Below, in pieces: positions 28,225 through 36,453 of a stretch of DNA of 42,764 nucleotides. Made by a program: the position numbers and the translations under genes. How positions within the stretch are numbered: the first letter of the stretch is position 1; the number at the start of each line of letters is the position of its first letter. The stretch is from positions 1 through 42,764 of the forward strand of contig DATDOO010000361.1 in the NCBI GenBank assembly GCA_035293245.1, in the 5' to 3' direction. The notes under the pieces were generated by a model, which was given only the letters and a program-made list of their open reading frames with translations, ran no database searches and was not told where the DNA came from. Source of the DNA: DATDOO01 sp035293245 (GTDB lineage Bacteria > Pseudomonadota > Gammaproteobacteria > Methylococcales > Methylococcaceae).

Positions 28225-28884
28225 ATGATCACCGTCATGGTCGTGGATGACCACGAATTGGTCCGTTCCGCCGTCGAGCACCTCATCAACGGGCAGGAAG
28301 GACTGCATGTGGTCGGCACCGCCCGCTCCGGGGAAGATGCCTTGCAACTGCTCGCCACGACCGAGGTGGACGTGCTGTTGCTCGACATCAACATGCCGGG
28401 AATCGGCGGGCTGGAAACCGGCCGCCGCGTGCTGCGCAAATATCCCAACACCAAGATCATCGCCCTCAGCGTCTACGATCAGGGCCCGGTACCCCAACAA
28501 TTGCTGCGGCTGGGCGTGCACGGCTATCTCGCCAAATCCTGCCCGGTGAGCGAAATGATCCAGGCGATCCGGCAGGTACAGCAGGGAAAGCGCTTCGTCA
28601 GCAGCGAAGTGGCCCGCAACATTGCGCTGAACGGCAAGGAAGACGGGGAACCGCCTTTCGAGCAACTCTCCCGGCGGGAGATGCAAATCGTTCTGCTGAC
28701 GCTGCGGGGTGTTTCGCCCAACGAAATGGCCAAAACCCTGGCCTTGAGTCCCAAGACCATCAACACCTATCGCTATCGCGCTTATGAAAAGCTGGAGGTC
28801 GACAACGAGATGGAGCTATTCCATCTGGCACTGAAGCACCAGCTCTTCCAGAACGCTCCTGTCTTGGACGCAGACACCAAATAA
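28225..28884 (+). CDS. UvrY/GacA-type response regulator
   Basis: The 219-residue protein has a receiver domain with the acidic pair Asp8-Asp9, phosphorylated Asp54 in LLLDINMPG and Lys104 in GYLAKS, then a LuxR-type helix-turn-helix (about 150-200, LSPKTINTYRYRAYEKL). The pattern fits the GacA/UvrY family, which answers to BarA/GacS and switches on Csr/Rsm small RNAs. Neither the sensor kinase nor uvrC, its usual neighbour, is in this window, so the gene is an orphan here. Confidence 0.88.
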   Translation: MITVMVVDDHELVRSAVEHLINGQEGLHVVGTARSGEDALQLLATTEVDVLLLDINMPGIGGLETGRRVLRKYPNTKIIALSVYDQGPVPQQLLRLGVHGYLAKSCPVSEMIQAIRQVQQGKRFVSSEVARNIALNGKEDGEPPFEQLSRREMQIVLLTLRGVSPNEMAKTLALSPKTINTYRYRAYEKLEVDNEMELFHLALKHQLFQNAPVLDADTK

Positions 28885-28968
28885 GCAAGAGCGGTCTCGG
28901 GCCGGCGCATCCCCGTCTCGCCGCCGCATTCTTCTCGCCCCCCATCGCCCTATTCCGGATCGCTTCCC

Positions 28969-30042
28969 ATGCCTCTGGTTGCCCATACCGCTCTGCCGAC
29001 GTTCCAGCGCTTGCGCGAGGAAGGCCAGATCGTGCTTTCGCCCGGAGAGGCGGTCCATCAGGACATCCGCGAATTGCACATCGGCCTGCTCAACATGATG
29101 CCCGATGCCGCGCTGGAAGCGACCGAGCGGCAGTTCTTCCGGCTGGTCGGGGCCTGCAACCAGATCGCCCAATTCCACGTCCATCCCTTCGGCATCGACG
29201 GCCTGCCGCGCGGCCCGGAGGGAAAAGCGCACATCGACCGTCACTATGAAACCTTCGCCCAGATTCAACGCGACGGACTGGACGCGCTCATCATCAGCGG
29301 CGCCAACGTCACCCATCCGCGTTTGCCGGAAGAACCCTTCTGGCTTCCGCTGACCGAAGTGTTCGAGTGGGCGCACCAGCACGTCACGTCGGTGCTCTGC
29401 TCCTGTTTGGCAACCCACGCGCTCATCCAGCATTCCCACGGCATCGTCCGCACCCATCTGGGCGAGAAGCGCTGGGGCGTCTACCCCCACCGCGTGGTGG
29501 AACCGCATCATCCGCTGGTGGCGGACATCAATACCCGTTTCGACGTGCCGCACTCGCGCTTCAACGAAGTCTTCCGCTCCGACATGGAGCGGGCGGGCCT
29601 CAAGGTGCTGGTGGAAAGCGAGGATGCGGGCGTACACATGGCGGTCAGCGAAGACCTGCTGCGCGTGGTGTACTTCCAAGGCCATCCGGAATACGACACC
29701 GTCAGCCTGCTCAAGGAATACAAGCGTGAGGTGATACGCCATTTCCACGGCGAACGCCCCGACTACCCCCCCATCCCGGAACACTATTTCAACCACGAAG
29801 CGCTGCAAGTCGCCGACGACCATATGCTGCACCTCATCAGGGCCCGCCGCTCCGGCGACGGGATGCCCGAATTTCCGGGGCAGCCGCTGGAAATGGAACT
29901 GGACAACACCTGGCGCGACACGGCGAAGGCGGTCTTCAACAACTGGCTGGGGCTGGTGTACCAGCTAACCGATCTCGACCGGCGCATCCCGTTCCGGCCG
30001 GGAATCCATCCGGACGACCCGCTCGGTTTACGCGGCCTGTAA
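28969..30042 (+). CDS. metA: homoserine O-acyltransferase (MetA type)
   Basis: MetA acylates L-homoserine as the first committed step of methionine synthesis. The 357-residue protein has the nucleophile Cys146 in SVLCSCLATH and His239/Glu241 in FQGHPEYD, aligned with E. coli Cys142, His235 and Glu237. It is longer than E. coli MetA (309) at both ends. The residue that separates succinyl-CoA users (Gly111 in E. coli) from acetyl-CoA users (Glu) is Thr115 here, so the acyl donor cannot be assigned. The start has no clear ribosome-binding site. Confidence 0.9.
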   Translation: MPLVAHTALPTFQRLREEGQIVLSPGEAVHQDIRELHIGLLNMMPDAALEATERQFFRLVGACNQIAQFHVHPFGIDGLPRGPEGKAHIDRHYETFAQIQRDGLDALIISGANVTHPRLPEEPFWLPLTEVFEWAHQHVTSVLCSCLATHALIQHSHGIVRTHLGEKRWGVYPHRVVEPHHPLVADINTRFDVPHSRFNEVFRSDMERAGLKVLVESEDAGVHMAVSEDLLRVVYFQGHPEYDTVSLLKEYKREVIRHFHGERPDYPPIPEHYFNHEALQVADDHMLHLIRARRSGDGMPEFPGQPLEMELDNTWRDTAKAVFNNWLGLVYQLTDLDRRIPFRPGIHPDDPLGLRGL

Positions 30043-30048
30043 ATCTCC

Positions 30049-30664
30049 GTGCCGCTGATTCATCCTCGGTCCCATCCTTTCCACGAGGCGGAACGGCATT
30101 TACGCCAGGCGGACGTCCGCCTGGCCGAACTCATGGACCGACACGGCGAAACGTGCGCGCTGGCCGTGCCGCCGCCTTCCCCATTTCATGCCCTGGTCAG
30201 AACCGTCATCGACCAGCAACTGCACGTGAAAGCGGCGCGGCGCATTGCCGAACGCCTCCTGGCTTTCCAGGGCAGGGACCGTTTCGAGGCCCTGCCGTTA
30301 CTGGATATCGATGATCGCTGCTGGCGCGAAGCCGGCCTGTCCGGCAGCAAGATACGTTGCATCCGGGGATTGGCGCGGGCCGTGCTCGACGGCGCGCTGG
30401 ATTTCGAAACCTTGCGCGCGCAAACGGACGCCGATGCGCTACGTGCCCTGACCGCCCACGCCGGCGTGGGCCCCTGGACGGCGGAGATCTTTCTGATGTT
30501 TGCCCTGAACCGCGCGGATATCCTGCCGCTGGGCGACCTGGCGTTGCGCAATGCCATCCGCCGGCTCTACGGGCTGGAGGAAACCGCGCCATCTTGCCGT
30601 GGCGGAAATCTGGCGTCCGTACCGCTCCATCGCCAGTTGGTATCTGTGGACGGCAGTGGATTGA
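30049..30664 (+). pseudogene. AlkA-like DNA-3-methyladenine glycosylase, frameshifted near the 3' end
   Basis: The GTG-started frame encodes an HhH-GPD base-excision glycosylase: VRTVIDQQLHVKAA, the hairpin HAGVGPWTAEIF and the catalytic-loop region ILPLGDLALRNAIRRLYG. Conservation ends at GLEETA (about 30588). The frame then runs through unrelated residues to a stop at 30678. In the frame one base over, LAVAEIWRPYRSIASWYLW continues the family ending and stops at 30664. One base-pair shift near 30588 therefore separates the two halves. The active-site part is intact, so a shortened protein might still fold. It starts six bases after metA. Confidence 0.8.
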
Positions 30665-30732
30665 CGCCGTTACCATAAGAACATTCCAAGAAACCGGATC
30701 AATCCGGCCATACTCGTCCACAAGGTCAGCGC

Positions 30733-31359
30733 GTGCATCTGGAAGCCATCTTAAAATCTTACGCCCGTTACGCCCCGGTCTACGATCACACCTTCGGCTG
30801 GCTGTTAAGCTATCGCGGCCGTTCGCTGGCAGCGGGCGTCGCCAACCAGCGTGCCGGAACGGTGCTGGAAGTCGGCGTCGGCACCGGAATAAGCCTGCCT
30901 TACTACCGCCGCGATCACCGGGTTTACGGCATCGACGTCTCCCCGGACATGCTTGACCGGGCGCGCCGGAGGGTGATGCGGAAAAACCTGCATCATGTTC
31001 ATGCCCTGGAAATCATGGACGCCCGCCGCATGGAATTCGAGAACGACTCCTTCGACGCCGTGGTGGCCGCTTACGTGATGTCCGTCGTCCCAAATCCGGA
31101 CCGCGTCATCCGGGAAATCGAGCGCGTCTGCCGGCCCGGCGGCGACGTGATCATCGTCAACCATTTCGCCGCGGAAAAGCAGCGCGGTTTTCGCCGGCGC
31201 TTCGAGTCCCTGCTTTCGCCGCTTTCCGCGCACCTGGGATGGCGGCCCGACATGCCGGTCCAGGAAATCCTCGCACACACCTCCCTGCGCGAAATCGGAC
31301 GCTGCACACTCCCTCCCCTGGGACTCTTCACGCTGCTGCATCTGCGCAAAGATGGCTGA
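30733..31359 (+). CDS. class I SAM methyltransferase, PmtA-like
   Basis: The 208-residue protein starts at a GTG with AAGG eight bases upstream. It has YARYAPVYDHTFG at the N-terminus and SAM motif I VLEVGVGTG (44-52), the layout of Rhodobacter-type phosphatidylethanolamine N-methyltransferases. VCRPGGDVIIVNHF follows in motif III position. If the call is right, it methylates phosphatidylethanolamine stepwise towards phosphatidylcholine at the inner face of the membrane. A ubiquinone-pathway or other small-molecule methyltransferase is the main alternative. Confidence 0.72.
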   Translation: MHLEAILKSYARYAPVYDHTFGWLLSYRGRSLAAGVANQRAGTVLEVGVGTGISLPYYRRDHRVYGIDVSPDMLDRARRRVMRKNLHHVHALEIMDARRMEFENDSFDAVVAAYVMSVVPNPDRVIREIERVCRPGGDVIIVNHFAAEKQRGFRRRFESLLSPLSAHLGWRPDMPVQEILAHTSLREIGRCTLPPLGLFTLLHLRKDG

Positions 31360-31443
31360 ACCGCCGGTGCGCTTACGCTTTGCGGGACAGGATGGTAGAC
31401 TGCATCAAGCACAAACCACCCCTCTCAGATTACGGCCATCCGG

Positions 31444-32187
31444 ATGTCCGCCACCCCCGACGAGTCCGCGACGCGCAAACCCTCGATCGAGCTGAAAGGC
31501 AGCCCGGTCACGCTGCCAATCCTCAAACTGCTGGATGCGGACGTGGAAGCCGCGGCCGAACAACTGGCGCGCAGAATCGAGCAGTCTCCGGACTTTTTTC
31601 GCAACGCCCCCCTGATCATCGATTTGCAGGTCGTCAAAGGCGAAGCGGTGGATTTTGCCGCGCTGCAAAAACGCCTCAGCGCCCTTGATCTCCGCCCCAT
31701 CGGCGTGCGCAACGGCAACGAGGTCCAGCACAAGGCCGCCCAGGCCGCCGGACTCGCGGCATTCGCCGACAACCGCAGCGAACAGCCGCTGCACGAACGT
31801 CCCGCGTCCCCTCCGCCGCGCCTGGCCAAGGCGACCGCCCGCAATGCGCCACCGGCCGGAGCGCCTGCCAAGCTGGTCACCCAGCCGGTACGTTCGGGGC
31901 AAAAAGTATACGCCCAGGGCGCCGACCTGATCGTTCTGGCACAAGTCAGCCCCGGCGCGGAAATCATGGCCGACGGCAACATTCACGTATACGGCTCCTT
32001 GCGCGGGCGCGCCCTGGCCGGCGTCAAGGGCAACCTGGAGAGCCGCATTTTCTGCCGCGACTTGCAGGCGGAGCTCATTTCCGTCGCCGGGCATTACCGC
32101 GTCAGCGAGAATCTGGAAGAGGACATGCACGGCAAATCCGTGCAGATTTATTTGCAAGGGGAAGCCTTGGTCATCGAGGCGCTTTGA
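31444..32187 (+). CDS. minC: septum site-determining protein MinC
   Basis: MinC inhibits FtsZ assembly away from mid-cell. The 247-residue protein has the N-terminal FtsZ-acting domain (about 10-110), a Pro/Ala-rich linker (about 118-150) and the C-terminal beta-helix that binds MinD (QKVYAQGADLIVLAQVSPGAEIMADGNIHVYG region). MinD starts 37 bp downstream. No strong ribosome-binding site is visible at the ATG. Length is typical. Confidence 0.95.
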   Translation: MSATPDESATRKPSIELKGSPVTLPILKLLDADVEAAAEQLARRIEQSPDFFRNAPLIIDLQVVKGEAVDFAALQKRLSALDLRPIGVRNGNEVQHKAAQAAGLAAFADNRSEQPLHERPASPPPRLAKATARNAPPAGAPAKLVTQPVRSGQKVYAQGADLIVLAQVSPGAEIMADGNIHVYGSLRGRALAGVKGNLESRIFCRDLQAELISVAGHYRVSENLEEDMHGKSVQIYLQGEALVIEAL

Positions 32188-32224
32188 GGATTCTAATTTC
32201 CGCGATTGTAGGGAGGGGAGAGCA

Positions 32225-33037
32225 TTGGCAAGAATCATCGTAGTCACTTCGGGCAAGGGGGGAGTGGGTAAAACCACCACCAGCGCCGCGTTTTCCATGG
32301 GACTGGCACAACAGGGCCATCGCACGGCGGTCATCGATTTCGACGTGGGATTGCGCAACCTGGATTTGATCATGGGGTGCGAGCGGCGCGTGGTCTATGA
32401 CTTCGTCAACGTCATCAACGACGAGGCCAGCATCAACCAGGCCCTCATCAAGGACAAGCGCTGCGAGAACCTGTTCATCCTCCCCGCCTCGCAGACCCGC
32501 GACAAGGACGCACTGAGCAAGGAAGGGGTCGGGCGGGTACTGGAAGAACTGTCCAAGCAGTTCGAATACATCGTCTGCGACTCGCCCGCCGGCATCGAGA
32601 GAGGCGCGACGCTGGCCATGTACTACGCCGACGACGCCATCGTCGTCACCAACCCGGAAGTCTCCTCGGTGCGCGACTCCGACCGGATGCTCGGCATCCT
32701 CGCCAGCAAGTCGCGGCGCGCCGAAACCAACCAGGAGCCCATCAAGGAATACCTGCTGCTGACCCGCTACGCCCCCAAACGGGTCAAGCTCGGCGAGATG
32801 CTCAGCGTCAAGGACGTGCAGGAAATTCTTTCCCTCCACCTCCTGGGCGTGATTCCCGAGTCCCCCGCCGTGCTCACCGCCTCCAATTCCGGCCAGCCGG
32901 TCATTCTGGACGAAAAGAGCGACGCCGGGCTCGCCTATCGTGACGTGGTGCGGCGCTACCTCGGCGAAGAGGTGTCGTACCGCTTCGTCGAGGAAGAGAA
33001 AAAAGGCCTGCTGGGCCGCCTGTTCCGCGGAGGTTGA
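32225..33037 (+). CDS. minD: septum site-determining ATPase MinD
   Basis: MinD is the membrane-cycling ATPase that recruits MinC and is displaced by MinE. The 270-residue protein shows the deviant Walker A GKGGVGKTT (10-18), FDVGLRNLDL and the C-terminal amphipathic membrane-targeting helix (EEKKGLLGRLF). The start codon is TTG at 32225, supported by GGGAGGGGAG just upstream and the canonical N-terminus MARIIVVTSG. Confidence 0.97.
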   Translation: MARIIVVTSGKGGVGKTTTSAAFSMGLAQQGHRTAVIDFDVGLRNLDLIMGCERRVVYDFVNVINDEASINQALIKDKRCENLFILPASQTRDKDALSKEGVGRVLEELSKQFEYIVCDSPAGIERGATLAMYYADDAIVVTNPEVSSVRDSDRMLGILASKSRRAETNQEPIKEYLLLTRYAPKRVKLGEMLSVKDVQEILSLHLLGVIPESPAVLTASNSGQPVILDEKSDAGLAYRDVVRRYLGEEVSYRFVEEEKKGLLGRLFRGG

Positions 33038-33038
33038 A

Positions 33039-33371
33039 ATGGGATTGCTTGATTTTTTTCTCGGCCAGAAATCATCTACGGCATCCATCGCCAAGGAACG
33101 CCTGCAGATTCTCGTCTCCCATGAACGGGCGGAACGCAACCGCCCTCCCAAGCCGGACTGGCTCCCCAAATTGCAAAAGGAATTGCTGGACGTAGTGCGC
33201 CGTTATGTGGCTGTGGAACAGGACGCCATCACCGTGCGCATGGAGCAGGATGAAAATCGGGATATCCTGGAACTCAACATCGTCCTGCCGGACCCGGCCA
33301 AGAATCCCCCCGCCCCCGAGCCGGCGCCGCTTCGCGCCCAGAAGACTTCCCGCCCACGCCAGAAGAGGTAA
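33039..33371 (+). CDS. minE: cell division topological specificity factor MinE, with extended tail
   Basis: MinE drives MinD off the membrane and sets the pole-to-pole oscillation. The protein begins MGLLDFFLG (membrane-targeting), followed by the contact helix AKERLQILVSHER (18-30) and the dimer domain ending near ILELNIVLP. At 110 residues it is about 20 longer than the common 88-90, because of a Pro/Ala-rich, then basic tail (NPPAPEPAPLRA...RPRQKR). It starts one base after minD, with GGAGG upstream. Confidence 0.93.
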   Translation: MGLLDFFLGQKSSTASIAKERLQILVSHERAERNRPPKPDWLPKLQKELLDVVRRYVAVEQDAITVRMEQDENRDILELNIVLPDPAKNPPAPEPAPLRAQKTSRPRQKR

Positions 33372-33376
33372 GCGCC

Positions 33377-33586
33377 ATGAGTGAAGCCCTGCTCGATATC
33401 GGCACCGCCGCAGGCCGCGTTTGGCAATATCTGCACGACAACGGCGCGGCCAGCGCCACCAAACTCGCCGAAGCCACAGGCCTCGGCAAGAACGAATTGC
33501 AGCGCGCTTTCGGTTGGCTGGCTCGGGAAAACAAGCTGGAGATCGAATCCCGGGGGCGGGTGGAATATTTCAGCTTGCGGAACTGA
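33377..33586 (+). CDS. DUF2582-type winged-helix protein
   Basis: The 69-residue protein is a small winged helix: GRVWQYLHDNGAASATKLAEATG, a recognition helix NELQRAFGWLARE and a beta hairpin KLEIESRGRVEYFSL. This matches the PF10771 (DUF2582) group. DNA targets are unknown. It follows minE by five bases with GAGG upstream, so it is probably expressed with the Min system. Its last 17 bases overlap the 3' end of the convergent SixA gene. Confidence 0.8.
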   Translation: MSEALLDIGTAAGRVWQYLHDNGAASATKLAEATGLGKNELQRAFGWLARENKLEIESRGRVEYFSLRN

Positions 33587-34109
33587 CTCCGCTTTCCCCG
33601 CTCCGCGGTTTTTTCGGATAATCGAAGAACAGCAATGTCCCCGTGTTGGCGCCGATAGCGCGCCAGGCGGGGACGTTCATCCGTAACGCGACGACGCCGC
33701 AGGTCGGGATGTTGCCGAGGTTTTCGCCGCTCAGCCACTCGGCGAATTCGGTGATGTCGGGATTGTGTCCGACCAGAAATACCCGCCTGCGTTCGTCCGG
33801 GACTTCCCGCACGAGCGAACCCAACTCCTCCGCTCCGAGCAAATACAGGCGAGCATCGAGATCGACTTTCTCCTTGGGATAACCGAGCGCTTCGGCAATA
33901 GGCCGGGCGGTTTTCCGCGCCCGTTTCGCCGGACTGCACAGGATCAAATCCGGGATGCAGCCCTGCAGCCGGAGGCGTTCGCCCATTTCCGGCGCGTCGC
34001 GTTTACCGCGGGCGTTCAAGGGCCGATCGAAATCGTCCAGCGCCGGGTCGTCCCGGCTGGATTTGGCGTGGCGGATCAGGACCAGTTCGCGGAAGGCGCG
34101 CGGAGGCAT
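33570..34109 (-). CDS. SixA-like phosphohistidine phosphatase
   Basis: The 179-residue protein belongs to the histidine phosphatase superfamily. It has the phospho-acceptor motif LVLIRHAKS (His14), CSPAKRARKTA and the second histidine in VGHNPDITEF. SixA-type enzymes remove phosphate from histidine on HPt or PTS proteins. The start follows the PilZ gene by 12 bp. Its 3' end overlaps the winged-helix gene from the other strand. Confidence 0.87.
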   Translation of the reverse strand: MPPRAFRELVLIRHAKSSRDDPALDDFDRPLNARGKRDAPEMGERLRLQGCIPDLILCSPAKRARKTARPIAEALGYPKEKVDLDARLYLLGAEELGSLVREVPDERRRVFLVGHNPDITEFAEWLSGENLGNIPTCGVVALRMNVPAWRAIGANTGTLLFFDYPKKPRSGESGVSSAS

Positions 34110-34121
34110 GGAAAGGCCGAA

Positions 34122-34583
34122 CTAGCCCAAATCCTGGAATCGCAGACTCAGGCTACTCTTGAGCAGATGATCCACGAACGCCTGATTGCGCTCCAGGAAC
34201 TGCACCCGGTGAAGGTTTTGCTTGTGCCGTTTCAGCACGCGCGCCGGGAGCAAGAACTCGACGCCGTCGGCGAACTGGAGTTTGAGAGAAACCCGCCGGG
34301 CGTAGATGGGGGACACGGACTCGAAGCTGGCCCCCGAGACGCTGATGTCCCGCAACTCGACGCTATGAAAGACCGGGGCGCGAAACATGTTCAGCAGCCG
34401 GGACTCCGGCCGCACATGAACAAGGACATCCCCACGCCGGAATCGCGAATGGTGGCGGTCCGTAAACTCCTCAGCCCCGTTGAACGCGGCTTCCGCCGGA
34501 TCCGTCCGGGGATCGGTATGCGTCACCAGGGCGAACTTCGGCGCCCGGCTCTTGAAAGGTTTCTTTGTTGTAGGGGTATCCAT
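34122..34583 (-). CDS. PilZ-domain protein (probable c-di-GMP receptor)
   Basis: The 153-residue protein has the two c-di-GMP-binding elements of PilZ domains in order: RHHSR (RxxxR) and ELRDISVSGASF (DxSxSG), followed by beta strands (VSLKLQFADG, FLLPARVLKR). The N-terminal 40 residues are not recognised. I chose the ATG at 34583 (MDTPTTKK); an upstream ATG at 34634 would run into the universal stress gene. The function could be control of motility, pili or adhesion by c-di-GMP. Confidence 0.75.
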   Translation of the reverse strand: MDTPTTKKPFKSRAPKFALVTHTDPRTDPAEAAFNGAEEFTDRHHSRFRRGDVLVHVRPESRLLNMFRAPVFHSVELRDISVSGASFESVSPIYARRVSLKLQFADGVEFLLPARVLKRHKQNLHRVQFLERNQAFVDHLLKSSLSLRFQDLG

Positions 34584-34600
34584 CGGTATCAAGTTTAAGT

Positions 34601-35041
34601 TCAGGAAGTAAGACGCACCGCGAGCACGTCGCAACGGGCGTGATGCAAAATGCCCGACGCGGTGGATCCCAGCAGCAATTGCAGCCCATGCTTGCCATGC
34701 GAGCCGACCACGATGAGATCGACTTCCTTTTCCTCCGCAACGCGGACGATTTCCAGCTTGGGACTGCCGATCTCCACCCAGCGCGCGTCCTCGGGAACCC
34801 CCAGGGGTTCGGCCAGCGCCGCCAGCCGTTGGCGGGCCGAGTCGATCAACTGGTCGGTCAGCTCCGGGTCGAAAGGGATGGCCGGACCGTAGGCGGAATC
34901 GGCAACCGGCAGATAATCCACCACATGCACGACGCTCAGGCGCGCCTGATATCGCTGCGCCAGATCGGCGGCACGTTGCGCCACCTGCGCGGAGCCTTCG
35001 GAGAAGTCGCTGGCGAGCAGTAGATGACGATAATCACTCAT
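34601..35041 (-). CDS. UspA-family universal stress protein
   Basis: The 146-residue protein starts HLLLASDFSEGSAQVA and ends with the nucleotide-binding signature GSHGKHGLQLLLGSTA (G-2x-G-8x-GS), which marks the ATP-binding UspA/UspFG-like group. Members help cells through starvation and oxidative stress. The ATG at 35041 has a full AGGAGG five to six bases upstream, which favours it over an ATG six codons earlier. Confidence 0.93.
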   Translation of the reverse strand: MSDYRHLLLASDFSEGSAQVAQRAADLAQRYQARLSVVHVVDYLPVADSAYGPAIPFDPELTDQLIDSARQRLAALAEPLGVPEDARWVEIGSPKLEIVRVAEEKEVDLIVVGSHGKHGLQLLLGSTASGILHHARCDVLAVRLTS

Positions 35042-35076
35042 GACAGCCTCCTTTTCCATCGTTTAATGGTAACCGC

Positions 35077-35577
35077 TCAGACCCCGGCGGGAAACAGCTT
35101 GGCCATGATCTGGACGCTCAGCAAGGTATACAGCAAAGCCACGGCGATGCCGACGGGAAAGGGCTTCGAGATGGACCGGCCGAAAATCATGCCGAATACG
35201 GCGACATGCCAGATCATCATGCCGAGCAACGGAAAATACAGCACGGCCGCGAATCCTTCGATGCCCTGTGCCGACAAAAGCGGCAAGGCCAGCAGACTGA
35301 TCAAGGCGTCGCTGCCCGTCAGGGCGATGGCCGCCTGGACGAAGCGGTGCGGTTTGTTGGCTGTCCACAGCAGAAGTCGGAGAAAGACGAGACTCAAGGC
35401 CCCCTCGGTGACGATTTGCACCAGCGCCATGCCGAGACCGGCCTGAAAGGCGAGCAGAAGCAGTCCGACCAGCACGTAGCCCAACAGCGCCAGGACCAGC
35501 AGGATGAGCGAGGCCGGCACATCTTCCGGCCCCTTGCGAAACAGGCAAATATCCAGGATAAGCTTCAGGATGGGCAT
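35077..35577 (-). CDS. four- to five-pass membrane protein of unknown function
   Basis: The 166-residue protein has a short polar N-terminus (FRKGPEDVPAS) and about five hydrophobic segments (roughly 22-45, 50-71, 86-102, 108-132, 139-160). It resembles small YIP1-like inner-membrane proteins in layout, but I cannot confirm the family. The gene lies 35 bp upstream of the universal stress gene, in the same direction. Confidence 0.6.
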   Translation of the reverse strand: MPILKLILDICLFRKGPEDVPASLILLVLALLGYVLVGLLLLAFQAGLGMALVQIVTEGALSLVFLRLLLWTANKPHRFVQAAIALTGSDALISLLALPLLSAQGIEGFAAVLYFPLLGMMIWHVAVFGMIFGRSISKPFPVGIAVALLYTLLSVQIMAKLFPAGV

Positions 35578-35651
35578 GGCATTGCCTCGCGGTTAGTCAC
35601 TTCAGGCAGACGGGCACGCCGCCCCGTTCTCACCCCATATTCTTCGGGAAG

Positions 35652-36173
35652 CTATTCCGCCGCTTCGATGCGTTGATCCGCCTCGCGAACGAAATCATGC
35701 AAATTGCCTTTGCGCACGGTCTTGCGCGGAACGATCAGGGCGGTCTGGTGGTCGACGAAGATGAAGGCGTATTTCTTGGTGGCTTCCACGCGCAATACCT
35801 CGTTCCAGCCGATGCGCGACTCGCCGTTCGGAGTGAGTTCCACCAAGGCTTTCGGCTCGATGCGCAAGGCGTATTTACCGAGCAGGCGGGACTTGTCCTC
35901 GTCGCTGTAGAGGCTGAGCATCCGCGCCCGCATCCTCCAGCGGAAAAACGCCGGCGCCAGAAATGCCCAGAAGACGGCCACGACTCCCACGAACGCTGCG
36001 GAAGCCGCTTCGCGGAAATAGAAAATGAGGAAAAACGCGGTAACGGCCAGCACACCCGGCATGGTCACCTGGTAACGGCGCATCAAGCGCTGGATGGCCT
36101 CCGTCTGGGAAAGCTGATGTTCGTTGAAAGCGGCCAGATCAATCTCTCGCAATTCATATTCGATTTCGGTCAT
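35652..36173 (-). CDS. YcxB-like membrane protein
   Basis: The 173-residue protein has a cytoplasmic N-terminus, two membrane segments (about 39-57 and 60-78) and a C-terminal domain with RIGWNEVLRVEATKKYAFIFV and ALIVPRKTV, the pattern of the YcxB-like family. Function is unknown; the family is thought to be inner-membrane. It is the first gene of the minus-strand group that ends with sixA. Confidence 0.75.
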   Translation of the reverse strand: MTEIEYELREIDLAAFNEHQLSQTEAIQRLMRRYQVTMPGVLAVTAFFLIFYFREAASAAFVGVVAVFWAFLAPAFFRWRMRARMLSLYSDEDKSRLLGKYALRIEPKALVELTPNGESRIGWNEVLRVEATKKYAFIFVDHQTALIVPRKTVRKGNLHDFVREADQRIEAAE

Positions 36174-36252
36174 GCTGGATTCTCACCTACAGCGAAACAA
36201 GGATGTGCTAATCTGAAAACGGTTGAAAACCGGGCAGATAGTATACGCAATT

Positions 36253-36410
36253 CCCGCCCCACGGCGGGATGGGACGGTGCGTCGCAGCCAGCGCGCATGG
36301 CGGATCGCGCCTCCTTGTGAGGATGAAAGGCGCTCCCGCCATGCTCGACCAAAACCGCTCCCGGCGGTTTTGCCCCTCACCCCGGCCCTCTCCCAGAAGG
36401 GGAGGGTGAG
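36253..36410. repeat. cluster of intergenic palindromes
   Basis: Three hairpins lie in the 280-base gap before bfr: TCCCGCC/GGCGGGA (36252-36269), AAAACCG/CGGTTTT (36351-36371), and a larger unit at 36373-36410 with CTCACCC...GGGTGAG around a CCCTCTCCC/GGGGAGGG core. The last unit, read on the other strand, has the same layout as the left arm at 33-68. No other gene or clear promoter is visible in this gap. Confidence 0.6.
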
Positions 36411-36453
36411 CAAGGTTGCTGCGACTTTCACGCTAAAAGAAGAGGGCACGACA

